From Culex pipiens pallens (Eukaryota; Arthropoda; Insecta; Diptera; Culicidae): a stretch of 64,000 nucleotides of DNA. Within the stretch, counting starts at the first letter, position 1; each line of letters opens with the position of its first letter. Location of the stretch: the NCBI RefSeq assembly GCF_016801865.2, contig NC_068939.1, positions 74,142,100 through 74,206,099 on the forward strand, given 5' to 3'. Shown piece by piece: positions 21,384-32,989 of this stretch. The translations under genes were made by a program, and so were the position numbers. Below the pieces are notes generated by a model that was given only the letters and a program-made list of their open reading frames with translations, did no database searches and was not told the origin of the DNA.

Positions 21384-22980
21384 TAATTAGCGTAGGCTAG
21401 AATTTTAAGTTTCAAACAAAAGTACTTTTTTGTGGGGTTTTTTTTTAAACGATGGAGGCCACTGCAGCACACACTAATTGCATTTGCTGAAAATCACACA
21501 TTTTCTGTTTGTTCGTATGCAGAGAGACACGTTAATTAGACTTCAGGTATGGCAACCTTGAAAGGAAACCGTTTGTCAGCGGCTGGGTAGATCGAAAGAC
21601 CCGAACTGCAGCGGAACTTTATTGATCAAACGAATGCAGCATGCCATCAATGCGGTCCGTTCTCCTTTCGAGATCAGATAAGTACATTAAAAAAAGCCGA
21701 CCGGATGAGCTTGTTTTGCTGATGAGGTCAAACATGGCCGATATTGGTTGATGATGATGGTTTTGGAAGGTTAACGAGCAGGAATTGCTTTGAAGTGTAA
21801 ATTAATTTGATCTTTTCTGGTGACTAAATTTTTTAACGGTTTAAAAAAATTCCCGAGGTATTTGAACCGAGCACCACAACAAAACACCTCATCAAGGCAC
21901 TCAAGATCTCAAAGATCGTACAAAACATACATCCCAAGCAGCGCGCTGAGCAGCAGTTCACATTGAACGCGCATCCTTATACGGAACTTACGCGAGACTT
22001 CAAGAACGCAGAACTTGCAGAGCCAACCACAAATTGCCTGATTCGTTTTGGTCATGACGGCAGAACCTGCGCGTTCAAGGTGTACAATCTGCAGCGGTTA
22101 AGTTGGGTCTGCTTTCTAGATCACTCACTCTGCCCGCCGTAACTTACCGGTGATGTTTCAAGGAGAAAGGGAATTTACGGGGAATGTCGTCCGATAATGA
22201 CACCGTGAAGTGGTGCATTCATGGAATATTCGCGACAAGGTGAGCAATTTATTGTCCAGGTCATCCTGAGTGCAAACCCCTCTGTACAAGAACCATAAAT
22301 AACCCCGTGTTGACCCTGATTGGTCCCGTTTCTCGCCTGCAGAAGTGAGTCAACAAAGTTAAATCCCTTATTCAAGTCACCTTTCCTCACGCCAAAAGTG
22401 TCACGTGGACGGCTAATTTACCTCATTTAGCACATAGTTACGATAATTGCCGGACGTTTTTAAGGGCGAATGAAAACAACAGTTTTGGACCACGCCGCAG
22501 TTGTTGTAAGTTCAGGAATGGATTTAGATCAGGAAGTAATGTGGCGTAGACATGCGACCCTCTTTGCCATAGTGCATGGTGCTTTCCCTACAGTCGAACC
22601 TATTTGTCACCACGTGGTATATAATAATCATCAAACTTGATTTTAGTTGTAGCTTTATACAGGATAGTGTAAACTAGTTGTGTTGTGCATTGTGATGAAA
22701 AAAAAACATAACTTTTTTGCATAAAAGATATATTTTTTTAATTATGAGGTTTCAACAAGATTGTCGAATTTCGACCACATATATTTTAGATTGTCTCGCT
22801 CTAAAATTTTTTCGAGTAAAATTACTCAAAAAGATATAATATTCAACCAATCAAATTTTCATTCCATTTTTTTTTGACTGTGTACCTTGAACATAGCTAA
22901 GATAAATTTTCGTATGTTTGGCAGGTTTAACATTCGCTTGCATGCTCTTTTCTTATTGAGCTATTTATCACTCGATATCA
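21384..22980. other. No gene recognised
   Basis: Ordinary composition at 21400-22600, AT-rich after. Frames are all under 75 codons. Likely host intergenic or intronic DNA. No repeat ends seen. Confidence 0.45.
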
Positions 22981-23079
22981 GTTGAAAACGATTTGAATGA
23001 GCTGTAATTGAATGTCAAAGTGCTGATAAGGCAACATTAGAGGCACGCTGGAATTAGATGCTGTTTCCCCACTTTTTTT
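22981..23079 (-). mobile_element. Repeat X, uninterrupted copy
   Basis: On the minus strand it starts GGGGAAACAGCATCTAATTC and continues through ATTCAATTACAGCTCATTC. It is homologous to the two pieces at 7607-7678 and 9625-9650, and it represents the empty site for the FB1 insertion there. The repeat probably extends further toward 22.9 kb, but I can support only the compared part. Confidence 0.65.
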
Positions 23080-23593
23080 CTGTCAAAATAAAGAAAAATA
23101 TTGAATATTTTTTAAATAATAATTCAGGTGTACCCGGGTAAGAATCCCGCAATAGGGAACGCCTAGGCAATGCTATAGAGCGAACAATTTGTTTTTATTT
23201 TAGAGGGGTAAGGCCGTTGCAAATATATTTTAATGTTTATGTCTCGCCCCCTCTCTTTAATATTCGCTCAAATATGCAGAGTGCAAGCAATTCTTCTACG
23301 TTGAGAATCACTTTTGCTTTGGTTGATCCAGTTTTAGAGTAATTCTCTTGGTTTTCGCAAATCGACTTTTCTTTGTATTTTTTTATTTGAACTTTGTTCA
23401 ACCCCAAAGAAGCCAATTGATATTGCGAGGTTCAATACAATTTTGCGAGCTTAATTGGCTTTTAGATTTCCCAACATACAATTTTTATATGTGTTTCAGG
23501 GTGCTTTTTTGCGCTAGAGTTTAGGATGGTGCAAAATCCGGTACCAGAGACATACATTTTTGAAAATAAATATTAATAAAAAAAATCAGTAAT
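23080..23593. other. No gene recognised
   Basis: AT-rich with a patch GAGGGGTAAGGCCGTTGC at about 23200 that looks repeat-like, but no second copy is present in the window. No open frames. Confidence 0.35.
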
Positions 23594-23601
23594 ATTGTCA
23601 A

Positions 23602-24353
23602 TAGAGCGTCCAATTTCCCGGGAATTCCTGAAATACAAGCGGAAGTATACATTTTCCCACCTTTTTGGCACCAATATATTGTAATTTTACAAAAAAATAA
23701 TAATTAGAGAACCTGATTTGATTTAATTCATCTCAAACTACTGTTAACATTGAACTTATCATCATGCCTTTAAATTTCATGTCAAGGTTTAATTCAGATA
23801 ATATTTATTTCTGAAGCATTCACAACTAGGAATAGTTCGCTTATATGATGAGCAACAAAAATTACGCAATTATGGAATTAATATTTACTATTTTATTTTC
23901 GACAATTCATTTTAACGTTTTTTTTTTGTTATGTCATTTGAAAATGAGATATTCATCATTTTTGTTTGCCTTGACCAAATTGGATGAAAATTAAATTGAT
24001 ATAATTAAATGTTTCAAAAAGGGTTGATCGAGAAGAATTTGTTCAAAAGTATTCGAGAAATTACTGTTTGAAGTTATTAATTTAAGAAGCACCTGAGCTA
24101 CCAAGGGCGTAAGAGGGTTAAATATGAAAAAATATCGCTTAATTTTTACCACTTTTACAAAATATATATTTTTTAAATCTAATTAATTTATTAGGTCATA
24201 TAACCATATAACCAAAATCATATCATAGAGGGAACCATGAAAAATCATTTAAAAAAACAACTTCGTATCATATGAAATTTACCCAAAATTTGAAACCATA
24301 TTTCAAAAACTCGCTTTAAATATTCGCTACCGGTTAGCGGGTATTGGATTGGA

Positions 24354-24416
<63 letters not shown>

Positions 24417-24768
24417 TAAGAGACAAATTAAAAAAGAAATTTTATTGTTATTTTTGTGAAGCATAGATTTTCACTGTCTCGATTAAAAAAATACTGGTTA
24501 ACAAAAAATACTATTAATATTTATTTTTTGATTTGGTAGGATTTGTAAGACAGCATAAAAAATAGATTTTTTTTTATATTTTCTCTAAGTTGCATATTTT
24601 TTACGAGCAGTCATGGCATTAATTGATCCTTACACTCATTTTGACCATTAAAGTTGCTGTTCTATACAATTCTGTTGCAAAATATTAATCAGGTACATGA
24701 TCATAATAATTTTCGTTAAATTTCAAATTTCCCGGGAATTTTGTATCCCCAGGAAATCGGACGCTCTA
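23602..24768. mobile_element. hAT-like element, copy 1 (8-bp TSD)
   Basis: Flanked by ATTGTCAA on both sides (23594-23601 and 24769-24776), a perfect 8-bp duplication. The ends are TAGAGCGTCCAATTTCCCGG and its inverted partner reading TAGAGCGTCCGATTTCC from the right. Eight-bp duplications with short inverted ends starting TAGAG or CAGAG are typical of the hAT superfamily. No transposase frame is present. The interior includes a CA tract and a lone GGGCGTAAGAGGGTTAA (24108-24124) resembling the piggyBac-like end at 29615-29630. Copies 2 and 3 (59392 and 60032) match its left and right parts. Confidence 0.85.
24354..24413. repeat. (CA)n microsatellite
   Basis: About 29 uninterrupted CA units inside hAT-like copy 1. 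Absent from copy 2, so it expanded within this copy. Confidence 0.98.
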
Positions 24769-24776
24769 ATTGTCAA

Positions 24777-25434
24777 ACAATATTTAAAGAATCATTTTAA
24801 GATGCAAAATCAAATTTGCAATCAAAACAGCCAAATTTGTTTATATAAAGTGCACTGATTCCAAGTTATATGCAAGTGATTTTTATTTGAAAAATGTTTA
24901 GTTTTTTTTTGCAATCTTAAAATAGTTTTTGAATGAAAAGCAAATTTTGTTGATCTACAGCCTCTAAATTTTAAATTTTGTTGATCTACAGCCTCTCAAA
25001 CTTTAAAATTGTAAAAAAGTAAGCCTTCGTTTTCAACGCAGGATATTTTAGAAACTATTGGTTCGTTTTTAAATGTTAAAAAAATATTTCTGATCCTTTC
25101 AATAAAAATAATTTTGAATTCTTAAAATCAAGACTATAATTTTGTAAGGGCTGAAAACTCTTACTTTGGACATTTTCAAGTATTGTTATAGATTTTCATT
25201 TTATTTTTTTATTTTTGTAAAATTTTAATAAACAATACCACAACATTATTTTTTCGCTAAAAAACTTTTGCTTACCGCTTGTTGACACTCAGCGCCCGGC
25301 TTGTATCGCTCAGCACACGAATGAGAGCCGTCCCCGGAATCTCCAACCACCGGCAAAAACAATCGCTTAACTGCCACCAAATCAATAAAATAACTGATTA
25401 ATAACTTCTCCCATTTCGGAGAGAATGGCTCTAT
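24777..25434. other. AT-rich DNA with FB-like scraps
   Basis: No gene recognised. TTGCAATCAAAACAGCC, AAGTGCACTGATTCCAAG and AAATTTTGTTGATCTACAGCC recall FB1 arm sequence (near 24815-25100), suggesting a very old foldback arm. A 24-bp word with GTTGATCTACAGCCTCT is directly repeated at about 24948 and 24979. Confidence 0.35.
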
Positions 25435-25570
25435 ATCGAGAAAATAAAAATGTGAGAGTGTGTGCAACATGGAGTTAAACTTTCTGTGAAGTTGCTGAGA
25501 AGATTACCATGGCACTTTAAAAAGTTAACTCCATGTTGCACGCACACACTCTCACTTTTAATTTCTCGAT
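25435..25570. mobile_element. 136-bp palindromic element
   Basis: Arms at 25435-25483 and 25521-25570 are inverted copies (GTGAGAGTGTGTGCAACATG against CATGTTGCACGCACAC and CTCTCAC) around a loop of 37 nt. It is probably a miniature inverted-repeat element. No target duplication is evident. Confidence 0.6.
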
Positions 25571-26150
25571 TCAGTCCATTTGACACTTTTACAAATTGTG
25601 ACAGTGTGTGTGCGCTTTTCACAAGTTACAGTGTTTCTTGCATATTACGGGCTTGTTGTTTGGCTACGCAACAAATGTTTTATTATGTTTAAAACTCGTA
25701 AAGAATGATATAAATCATGTCCAAGCTAATTATGCACGTAATGCAAGTGAAATCAATCGTTCTAATGTTGATTTGTGGCTTAAAACATCACAATGATTGA
25801 GCATGTTTGTCGACCGAATTTGTGCGGCTGTACTGTACGAGCTGGGGCTGAACCGTACGTCAAAAAAGTTCGCCACGTGCTTCGAGATTTCAACCAATCA
25901 GAAGGTAGGCCGAAAATATGTACAAAGAAGGTCGTATGCTAGAAGCAATATCCCCAAAATAGGGACAAAAAATGTTTCAGTTTCTCGGGCTTATACAGAA
26001 ATATAAAGTATTTTCGTCAAAAATGTGATTAAGTAAGAGCATTAGCATTAAAAAACCAACTTATTCATGTAATAAAAGCAAGCCTTTGAGAATACATCAA
26101 ATAAAAAGTGCGCTCGGCTTAGTAGGCCCAAAATAGGGACAAATACCCTA
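25571..26150. other. No gene recognised
   Basis: Mixed composition. Short adjacent frames at 25608-26006 have no known motif. No repeats. Confidence 0.35.
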
Positions 26151-26233
26151 ACCTCCCAACGAAATATGTCGAAACAGCAGAATATTGGTGTGAAAGTTTC
26201 AATTGACCTCCCAACGAAATATGTCGAAACAGC
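26151..26233 (+). repeat. 28-bp direct repeat
   Basis: ACCTCCCAACGAAATATGTC and the next eight bases occur identically at 26151-26178 and 26206-26233, 55 bp apart. A local duplication of unknown origin. Confidence 0.85.
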
Positions 26234-26560
26234 TCTCAAAATTTCGGGAAATAGCCACTCTTTAACATGCCGTTTTTATTCTGAAGTACTTGGAAAAGTA
26301 CACCATAAGACAATTTCGACATATTTGCCATTATTTTAAAAGCATTTAAATGTTTGAAATTACATTCATTTCTCAAAAACAAATTAATTATTTTTACAAT
26401 TTGTTGGAAATTTAATGAACACAAGTTCATAAATCATTCCATCTTGGAACGGTTCTTTAAAAAAACCGGTGTTTAAACAAGATCCGCGGTTATATTTTGT
26501 GAGCCATGGTTCGTTCGCTCTTTTTAGTGAACCGGCTCTTTGAGTGGTTAGCTCTTTTTT

Positions 26561-27198
26561 CATAAAATTATTTTTATTAGGTCCTTTTTGGTACTGGGAC
26601 CTGGTTAGGACCGAGTCGGCTTTTGTAATTACATTTGATTTTTAAAATAATTACAGAAGATCTTGTGTGTAAATGTTAGTGGGAGGGGAGCCGATTGCCC
26701 GCGGCCTACTCGGGATTAGTAGGGAAGGGATTGATGACAAGGCGTGGGAAGGGAAGGGGGATTGTGTAGGGGTCTTGGTTGGCTCTGCTGGCCTTTGCTT
26801 TTGTCCTCAGCCGCAACTCGGTGTCCAGCTGCTGGGGCGTTCTTGCTTTGCTTCCGATGCAAACCAGAAACGACGGCTTTGTGTGAAGGCGAGTTATACT
26901 AACTGAAGGAAAACTAACTGAAGAAACACTAAATGGATATTTTGGAATCTAAGAGGAACTGATAGATCGGATAGAGAACATAAAGGTCTAGTTGAGATAA
27001 CACGTCTCGCATCGGGATTTCTGGTGGTCTTCCTCGGGCCCTGAGGGTATCTTTCAACTTAATTCTGTGAACATGGTGATCTGGACACGCCCATACGAGA
27101 TGGTCGATGTCCTGATAACCCTGCCCACAGTCGCAAAGGTTCGTATCACTCATGTTGATACGGTAAAGATGAGCCTTGGACGAGTAATGGTTCGACTC
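26561..27198 (-). mobile_element. 5'-truncated non-LTR retrotransposon 3' end
   Basis: The 3' end of a LINE other than the Jockey copy. It carries the last coding stretch (27198-26929), a 3' UTR with GGTCCCAGTACC-type sequence, and a tail reading CCTAATAAAAATAATTTTAT. GCTCTTTTTT occurs at both boundaries (26551-26560 and 27199-27208) and is the likely target duplication. Severe 5' truncation is typical of LINE insertions. The clade is uncertain (I, R1 or Loa-like). Confidence 0.65.
26929..27198 (-). pseudogene. LINE ORF2 C-terminal fragment, Cys-His motif
   Basis: About 89 codons ending in TAG at 26929. They encode the carboxy-terminal piece of a reverse-transcriptase polyprotein. The fragment has SKAHLYRINM, then CDCG...DIDHLVWACPDH, the CX1C/H-C arrangement found at the C terminus of several LINE clades (I, R1 and Loa groups), followed by a helical tail ending near LLDSKISI. 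The frame is open from the truncation point, and the internal ATG at 27153 is just a methionine of the original protein. Upstream RT and any RNase H are missing, so it is non-functional. Confidence 0.7.
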
Positions 27199-27220
27199 GC
27201 TCTTTTTTTGCCCACCTCTA

Positions 27221-28716
27221 ATTTCTTATAATCTGAACTAAATACAAATAGATTCGAATTGCAATTGTAGTTTTAAGTAGAAATCAGGACACTCGAGGTA
27301 GCAAGTCTCTCCCTTTCTTAATCTCATTAGTTGCACTTCGTCCAACTGCTGAAACTTCACAAGGTCGAAGTTTCAAAAGTTCAAGCAAACAACAGGAAAC
27401 TATTCGAACCAACTGCAATCGATTTTCCAGCTTAAAGCTGCCGTAATCCAGTCAATGTTACGACTAATTTTCTTTTTAAACCCTCCTCGCTGTACAATGC
27501 AACTGATACCGCACCGACGACGACGACGCCGACTATTGGCACAGATTCCGAAGACGTAGACAGACGTGCACGCGCGCGCGAGAGTACCACGTGTGGAGTT
27601 GCGCAACCACGTGGCCGACTGACTGACTGCCGGAGAGCCCTTAAGACGAAAAATGTTATTTAGTGCGGATAAATTAAGGCTCATTATCGAGAGGCGGGTT
27701 GCAATTATTGGTTACACAGAGGTGTGGTCGACAATTGCGTTTGCAGGCGGGGAGGTTATGGATTGCTTTTGGGGATTGTTGAGGTGCACTGGGTACAAAT
27801 TTGAGAATTTTCAACACGTCACGTCTGGACACTTGGACTTCCTGCCTTTTGAACCTCTAGTTAGCTACGACAATCCCTCAAAGATCGTGAGAAAGGGTGT
27901 AACAATACCGTGTACGTCCCGCGGTGGTTAGGATCAGTTGTAACCTGTCAAGGTACAACCACAACAACTCGCCATTGTTGGGGTCGCCGACACGTTCATG
28001 TGTTACACGTCATTCATCATGCAAAACATGTAGTGAGAGTGGATATTATGTCAGTCTGTCTGTCTGCGGGGGGAAAAGCGTCATGTTTACAAAGGGCATA
28101 TGGTCAACGATCGCCCTCCGGAGGTATCTTCCCACAAGGTGTGATCCGGTTGTGAGAAAGTGTCTTGTTGATTCTAACCTCACTTTTACTGCCAGGGTTG
28201 AAGAGTTCTCAGAAGTAGCTTCGTTAGCTAAATGCAAAAAAATCGTAGATTAATTCTGTTTATCCATTAGATAGTGCGCAATGGCTATCATAATCGTAAT
28301 CTGAGAGTAGCTAATTAAAATTCTTCAGCAATTTCGCACTCTGACTAGCATCATCTCTTCATTAGACGAAAGCGAAACTCAACGAAGCGTGCAGCAAGAA
28401 AGGTGAGAAATGAGTTGCCGTTCACCGGGGGTGATTCGGGACAAGATTAGTCGTTGCCTGGGTTTTGGAGAGGTTCACGATGAGCATTAAAATCAAAACA
28501 AGTGTGATAAAAATGTTTTGACACTTGAGTGGACTCTAAAGTTTTCGCGTGGTTTTACGATGGCAGATAAAATGGAATTCTTCTCGGGCCACGTAACTCA
28601 GCGTTATCTTGGAATGCTGTCTATGACCTTCACAGGAATGTTTATTCAGGCTGTTTGTCATGAGAAAGTTAAGAAGCGCTAGCTGATACTTACCAATTGA
28701 ATTGAATAGTTTTTGT
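27221..28716. other. No gene recognised, G+C-richer island
   Basis: 27480-28240 is clearly less AT-rich than its surroundings, with CpG-containing words (GACGACGACGACGCC, CGCGCGCGCG). Frames up to 109 codons overlap in several phases and show no motif. It could be a promoter or enhancer region of a gene outside the window. I see no exon I can defend. Confidence 0.35.
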
Positions 28717-28720
28717 TTAA

Positions 28721-29626
28721 CCCTCTCCCGCCCATGGTTACTCCAGAGCACCAACACTTTGTACTCAATTATCTCGGAACTGACACAGCTTTTCATGGTG
28801 CTTTAAGTTGCAGGTGTTCATGTAGAATGTATACTAACATCTCCCCAAATTTCATCAAATTTGGTTAAGCACAAGCAAAGTTACAGTGTGAAATGTAAAC
28901 AAAAATGGGCCAATTTTAGGGAAATAAATAAGACCTGTTTTCGAAAGCCCGTAAAAATTACCAAGCACAAAATTTTATGAAACAAAAAATGTTTTGCTAT
29001 CATTTGAACCTTGGACATGAACCCCTGTGAATAACATTGTGAGTTTGGACCGGTTTTAAGTGTTTTTCAACCTTTTTCATTTGGTGCACCAGAGCACCAC
29101 CTAGGCATATGAGCAACTAAATATTCAGGAGCACTTTTTTTCTAAATCGCAGAAAAAGCTTATTTTTATCAATACAAAGGTTTATAAACGTTCTGACTAT
29201 TCATAAACAAGGCAAAACATTGTTATTAGACCAATAGTTTTATTATTTTCCTCGCTTTTTAAGAAAATGGTTGTTTGTGGGTTTTGAATGAGCCAATCAA
29301 AGAAACCTGAAAATGCAGAGATTTTAGAATTTATAGTTAATACTTCAGAAATATGGTCTTACAGCTAAGAATAAGTTTTAAGTTTTTAACAAATTTCAAA
29401 GTGTTTTCAAACAAATGAACCAATAGATTTGAAGAAAACGAGATTTTGTGGTTTAAAAAAAAGTTGCTTATCTTCCTGATGGTGCTCTGGTGCACCACTT
29501 CAAATTCTACTTTTTTGCCCCAATTCGATGTTTGTGGGTCAAAGTAAAGTATTTCCTGCATTATTGTACCAAAATTAAGCCATTTACTATTTTTACTATA
29601 AGCAAACAGCTCTGGGCGTTAGAGGG
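28721..29626. mobile_element. piggyBac-like element (TTAA target)
   Basis: TTAA at 28717-28720 and 29627-29630 flank inverted ends CCCTCTCCCGCCCA and, from the right, CCCTCTAACGCCCAGAGC. TTAA duplication with CCC...GGG ends is the piggyBac signature. Subterminal CCAGAGCACC is also mirrored (GGTGCTCTGG near 29485). At 906 bp with no transposase frame, the copy is non-autonomous. Confidence 0.7.
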
Positions 29627-29630
29627 TTAA

Positions 29631-30588
29631 ACGAAACTAAGGTAAGCATTCATATTTCCTTTAAAATATGATAATAAATCCATAAACACTTGTACCTGTC
29701 AGATTAATGATCCATAGATCGCACCAGCAGCGTGTATCGAAATGGTTCAAGCCCACCCACAAACTTATAAATTAATCCAAATATGGATTTTTCGATGGGG
29801 CAATAAAATTTCACGGTCACCGGACGATTTCTCGCTCAGATTCGAAAAAAAGATGAAGAAGACTTCACCTCGCGTTGGTAAATCACCCGTGGCGAATTTT
29901 CCAAGCCGTTTCTGCGATCGCTACTCCAAATCCTCCCAGCAGAGCTTGGCACGATTAATGATGGCCGCCCTCTGGCCACAGGTGCCGACCACATGTAACC
30001 CCCACGAGAGTTGCATAAATTACGCCCACGTGGTTACCGTGGATCCCCCTGGAGTTCTGACCCTTTTTGCCCCATAACGAACGACGGCGGTGACGACGTC
30101 ACCGCAGAGCTGGAGTTAACGATGTTCTGGCCGTGACTTAATCGGTAATTAATTGATCTACCGCGCGGAATCAATTCCTTAACGCTACGTGCTACTCCGC
30201 GAAGGGTTGATGGCTACTGGTTAATGATGGTGGCGACGACGACGACTACGCACGAGTTTAAAGCTCTATGGTTGAGCTGCGGTAATTTATTAGCGCGACC
30301 CGCGGAATGGTTTGGCGACAGGGAGCGACCCAAGTCGCGACGTTGTGGTATTTCTTGTGATTTGTACTGGCACGGTCAGATTGTTCTCGTTGAAACATAC
30401 TTAAATTTTTAAGATTTTGATTTAAATTTAACGAATTAAGAAAAATTTAAAACAAATTGAAAAAAAATCAAATCTGTTGAAATTTTGTTTGTAAATGGTT
30501 AAAACTCAATGGCACGATAATTTTTGATGACATTTTTCAACCAGTGTTCAAAATTGTTGAACAATCATTTTTCTTTTAATAAGTTATA
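29631..30588. other. No gene recognised
   Basis: 29740-30400 is of ordinary composition with CpG words. It contains a 111-codon frame with no known motif. AT-rich afterward. Confidence 0.35.
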
Positions 30589-30590
30589 TA

Positions 30591-31234
30591 CAGTCATCTC
30601 ACATATTCGGAACGGTTTCCAGATCGGCCAATGCTCAAAAAATCATAGCAAATCGATAATTGAACTTAATGATTCGCTTTTACCTTCAGTTGAAAGCTTT
30701 TCTTGCGATCTTTCGAATGCTGTATCGAACATCTGCAGATTTTAACTTTTATATGAAGTTTTTGAAGAATTACTTTGACCCTTGAAATCCCCAAATTCGA
30801 AACACTTTTTTTTACGAATGTAAACAAACTTTGGATCTCTCCAGGAGTACATATTTATTACCAAATAATGACTTCACACACTGAAACCAACGAAACTCAA
30901 GCTTAGTGATGTTTTATACATGGTTTGATAATTTTTTTTGTGAAAATATCAGTTAAATTCAGGTGTTCCACAATTGTGGGAGGCACAATAACATCTCACA
31001 ATTATGAAACAGGCCATTTGGAGGCAGTATTTTGCTGCTCTAGAAAAAAAAGTTTTGGAATGAAGTTTTTTTGTACAGAAAGTACTACTTTTACTAGTGA
31101 AATAGCAAGACAATGTCCAAATGAAGGTTCTAAAAATAGTAAGGTCGACAGAAAAGCTACTTTTGGCATGCTATTGACAAATTATCATAAAAGTGTTCCG
31201 AATTTGTGGGTGTTCCGAATATGTGGGATGACTG
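30591..31234. mobile_element. Tc1/mariner-like element, non-autonomous
   Basis: TA at 30589-30590 and 31235-31236 flank inverted ends CAGTCATCTCACATATTCGG and, from the right, CAGTCATCCCACATATTCGG (one mismatch in 20). CAGT termini and a TA target are typical of Tc1/mariner. GTTCCGAAT is repeated subterminally at the right end. At 644 bp without a catalytic-domain frame, it needs transposase in trans. Confidence 0.8.
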
Positions 31235-31468
31235 TACACCGTACTTGCATGAAGCTGTTCATTTCAACATTTTTTAACGTTCAGTTTTCTTTCTTCTTTA
31301 CAGGTATGTCCAGCGTTTGAAATTCTAGGACTGGGAATGTGTTTTGTGAGTACACTTCTTATGCAATTTCAGCTTTTTCCTCTTGTTTTTCCCACACCAA
31401 AAATGTTTCAGCAAAAAATTTAATTAATTCAAACTTCAATTCGATTCAATCGATTCAAAACTGGTCCA

Positions 31469-32028
31469 ATCCCGAGCAGACGAAAATAACAAAATTCAAG
31501 CCATTTCAATAACAAATACTTTTAAAATAATAAAAAAGTGTTATGGAATCTTCTGGGAAAATCATTTTTGGCATAAGGGTTAAATAACAGTTTATGTTAT
31601 AATAACAAAATTTGTTATTGGTCTGATATTGGTTGAAAGCCAAAACAACTTTGGAATAATTTTTTTTTGTTATGGAAGAATATCTGGATGATCAGATTAG
31701 TTGTTAAAATAACAAAAAAAAATAAAAAAGATTTTTTTGAAGAGTAACTGAGAATGTTATTTGTCTATTATTACAATAACAATCCAATAACAAAAAATTC
31801 AAAACGACGAATAACACATTTTGTTATAAATAACATAAAATGTTATTGGCCTAGTATTTTCAAATATCAAAACAAATATTCCCAGGTTATTTCCGTCTGC
31901 TTGGGATAACAAAAAAAATCATAACGACGAACAACACATCTTGTTATAAATAACATAAAATGTTATTTGCCTAGTGTTTTCAAATATCAAAAAATGTTAT
32001 TCCCAGATTATATCCGTCTGCTCGGGAT
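31469..32028. mobile_element. Inverted-repeat element with duplicated right end
   Basis: The left end ATCCCGAGCAGACGAAAATA is inverted relative to two successive right ends, CCGTCTGCTTGGGAT (ending 31907) and CCGTCTGCTCGGGAT (ending 32028). The 121 bp at 31908-32028 duplicates the preceding terminal 121 bp with a few changes. The interior is rich in TAACAAAATTTGTTA-like palindromic words. No coding frame. Confidence 0.65.
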
Positions 32029-32264
32029 ATCATGTAGTTTCCTGACATATTTTTCGTTTAAAATGATATAATTTTTGATGTTAAAAAAAAAAAAACAAAA
32101 AATACCTGAAGTTTTTAAATTTTAAAATAAGTGTGTCACTTTTGAAATGCTAAGTTTTTTAATCTATGTAATTTTGTTATAAAAGGGTTTTTTTTTGATA
32201 ATTTGGAAATTATTTTGTTTAAATAATAGTATTTGAAATAATAATAAATGTTTTAAAAAATCAT

Positions 32265-32350
32265 GCAATAGCTGAATTTTGAATAAAGGATACAATCCAG
32301 CCTCGACTCTCCGAAGCCTTCAAAGAAACTTCGGATAATCGAAGCATGCA
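32265..32350 (-). repeat. Dispersed repeat (CCGAAG...CTTCGGATAATCG)
   Basis: Shares TCCAG-CTCG, CCGAAG-CCTTCAA and CTTCGGATA with 58180-58262. No boundaries can be set. Confidence 0.45.
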
Positions 32351-32716
32351 ATAAATATTCATCGGTGTTTTTTTTTATTTTCCATTTCTTGACATGAAAT
32401 TCAAGGTCCAGCGACCTCAAATAATCAAATTTTTGTTGTTCGGGGGCCATTTTGGATTACAAATTCCTAGAACACTTTAGAGCATTTTTGGGGTTATTTT
32501 TGGTTCACGGAAACTTTTTTTTGTCGATTTTTCAACCAACTTTTTTTTCGAAGACATAAAATCGCAATTTTTGAGCCATTCGTTTGCCGCTGAGTCATGA
32601 TTTTTCATAAATTTTGGCAAAATATACAATATTACGGCTATTTAATACGCTCGTCTTTATTTCAACATCTTCTGAATATTGTTTTCGAAAAGGTCATAAT
32701 ATATTGAAAATAAAAA

Positions 32717-32880
32717 AATATGCACACGATTATCTTCGGACTGGCTTAACCGATTTGAACCGTTTTGGTCTCATTCGTTCCGTCTTGGAGTTCCACAATA
32801 TTATGAAGTTTTAAAAAGTACTTGAAAAGTTATGCTTAAAAACGATTTTTGCAAAACTTTGAAAGATTGTAAAAAGGGTG
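32717..32880 (-). mobile_element. Fragment of the 164-bp-array family
   Basis: Homologous to 12510-12680 of copy B (CGATTATCTCCGGACTGG, TCCGTCTTGGGGTC and GATTGTAAAAAGGGTG are recognisable). Only the tail next to the tandem array is present. There are no units and no ends. Confidence 0.65.
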
Positions 32881-32989
32881 TTTTTTTTTAAAGATATTTT
32901 CTATAGCTGAAAAATTGCCGTTTTTTGTACTCTAAAACATATCAAAAAATGTTTTTTTTTGTAAAATAAAAGTTAGTTAAAAAATTGGA

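Larger units (their letters stand above)
26501..27220 (-). repeat. Host repeat split by a LINE fragment
   Basis: Minus-strand sequence reads TAGAGGTGGGCAAAAAAAGA at 27220-27201, an end of the sort seen in hAT-type miniature elements, and continues after the LINE fragment with AAAAGAGC and GAACC words (26501-26560). I cannot find the opposite end, so the element type is tentative. Confidence 0.35.

Noticed and set aside
24354..24413. CA tract as a functional element
   Set aside because: Simple microsatellite inside a transposon copy, absent from the sibling copy.
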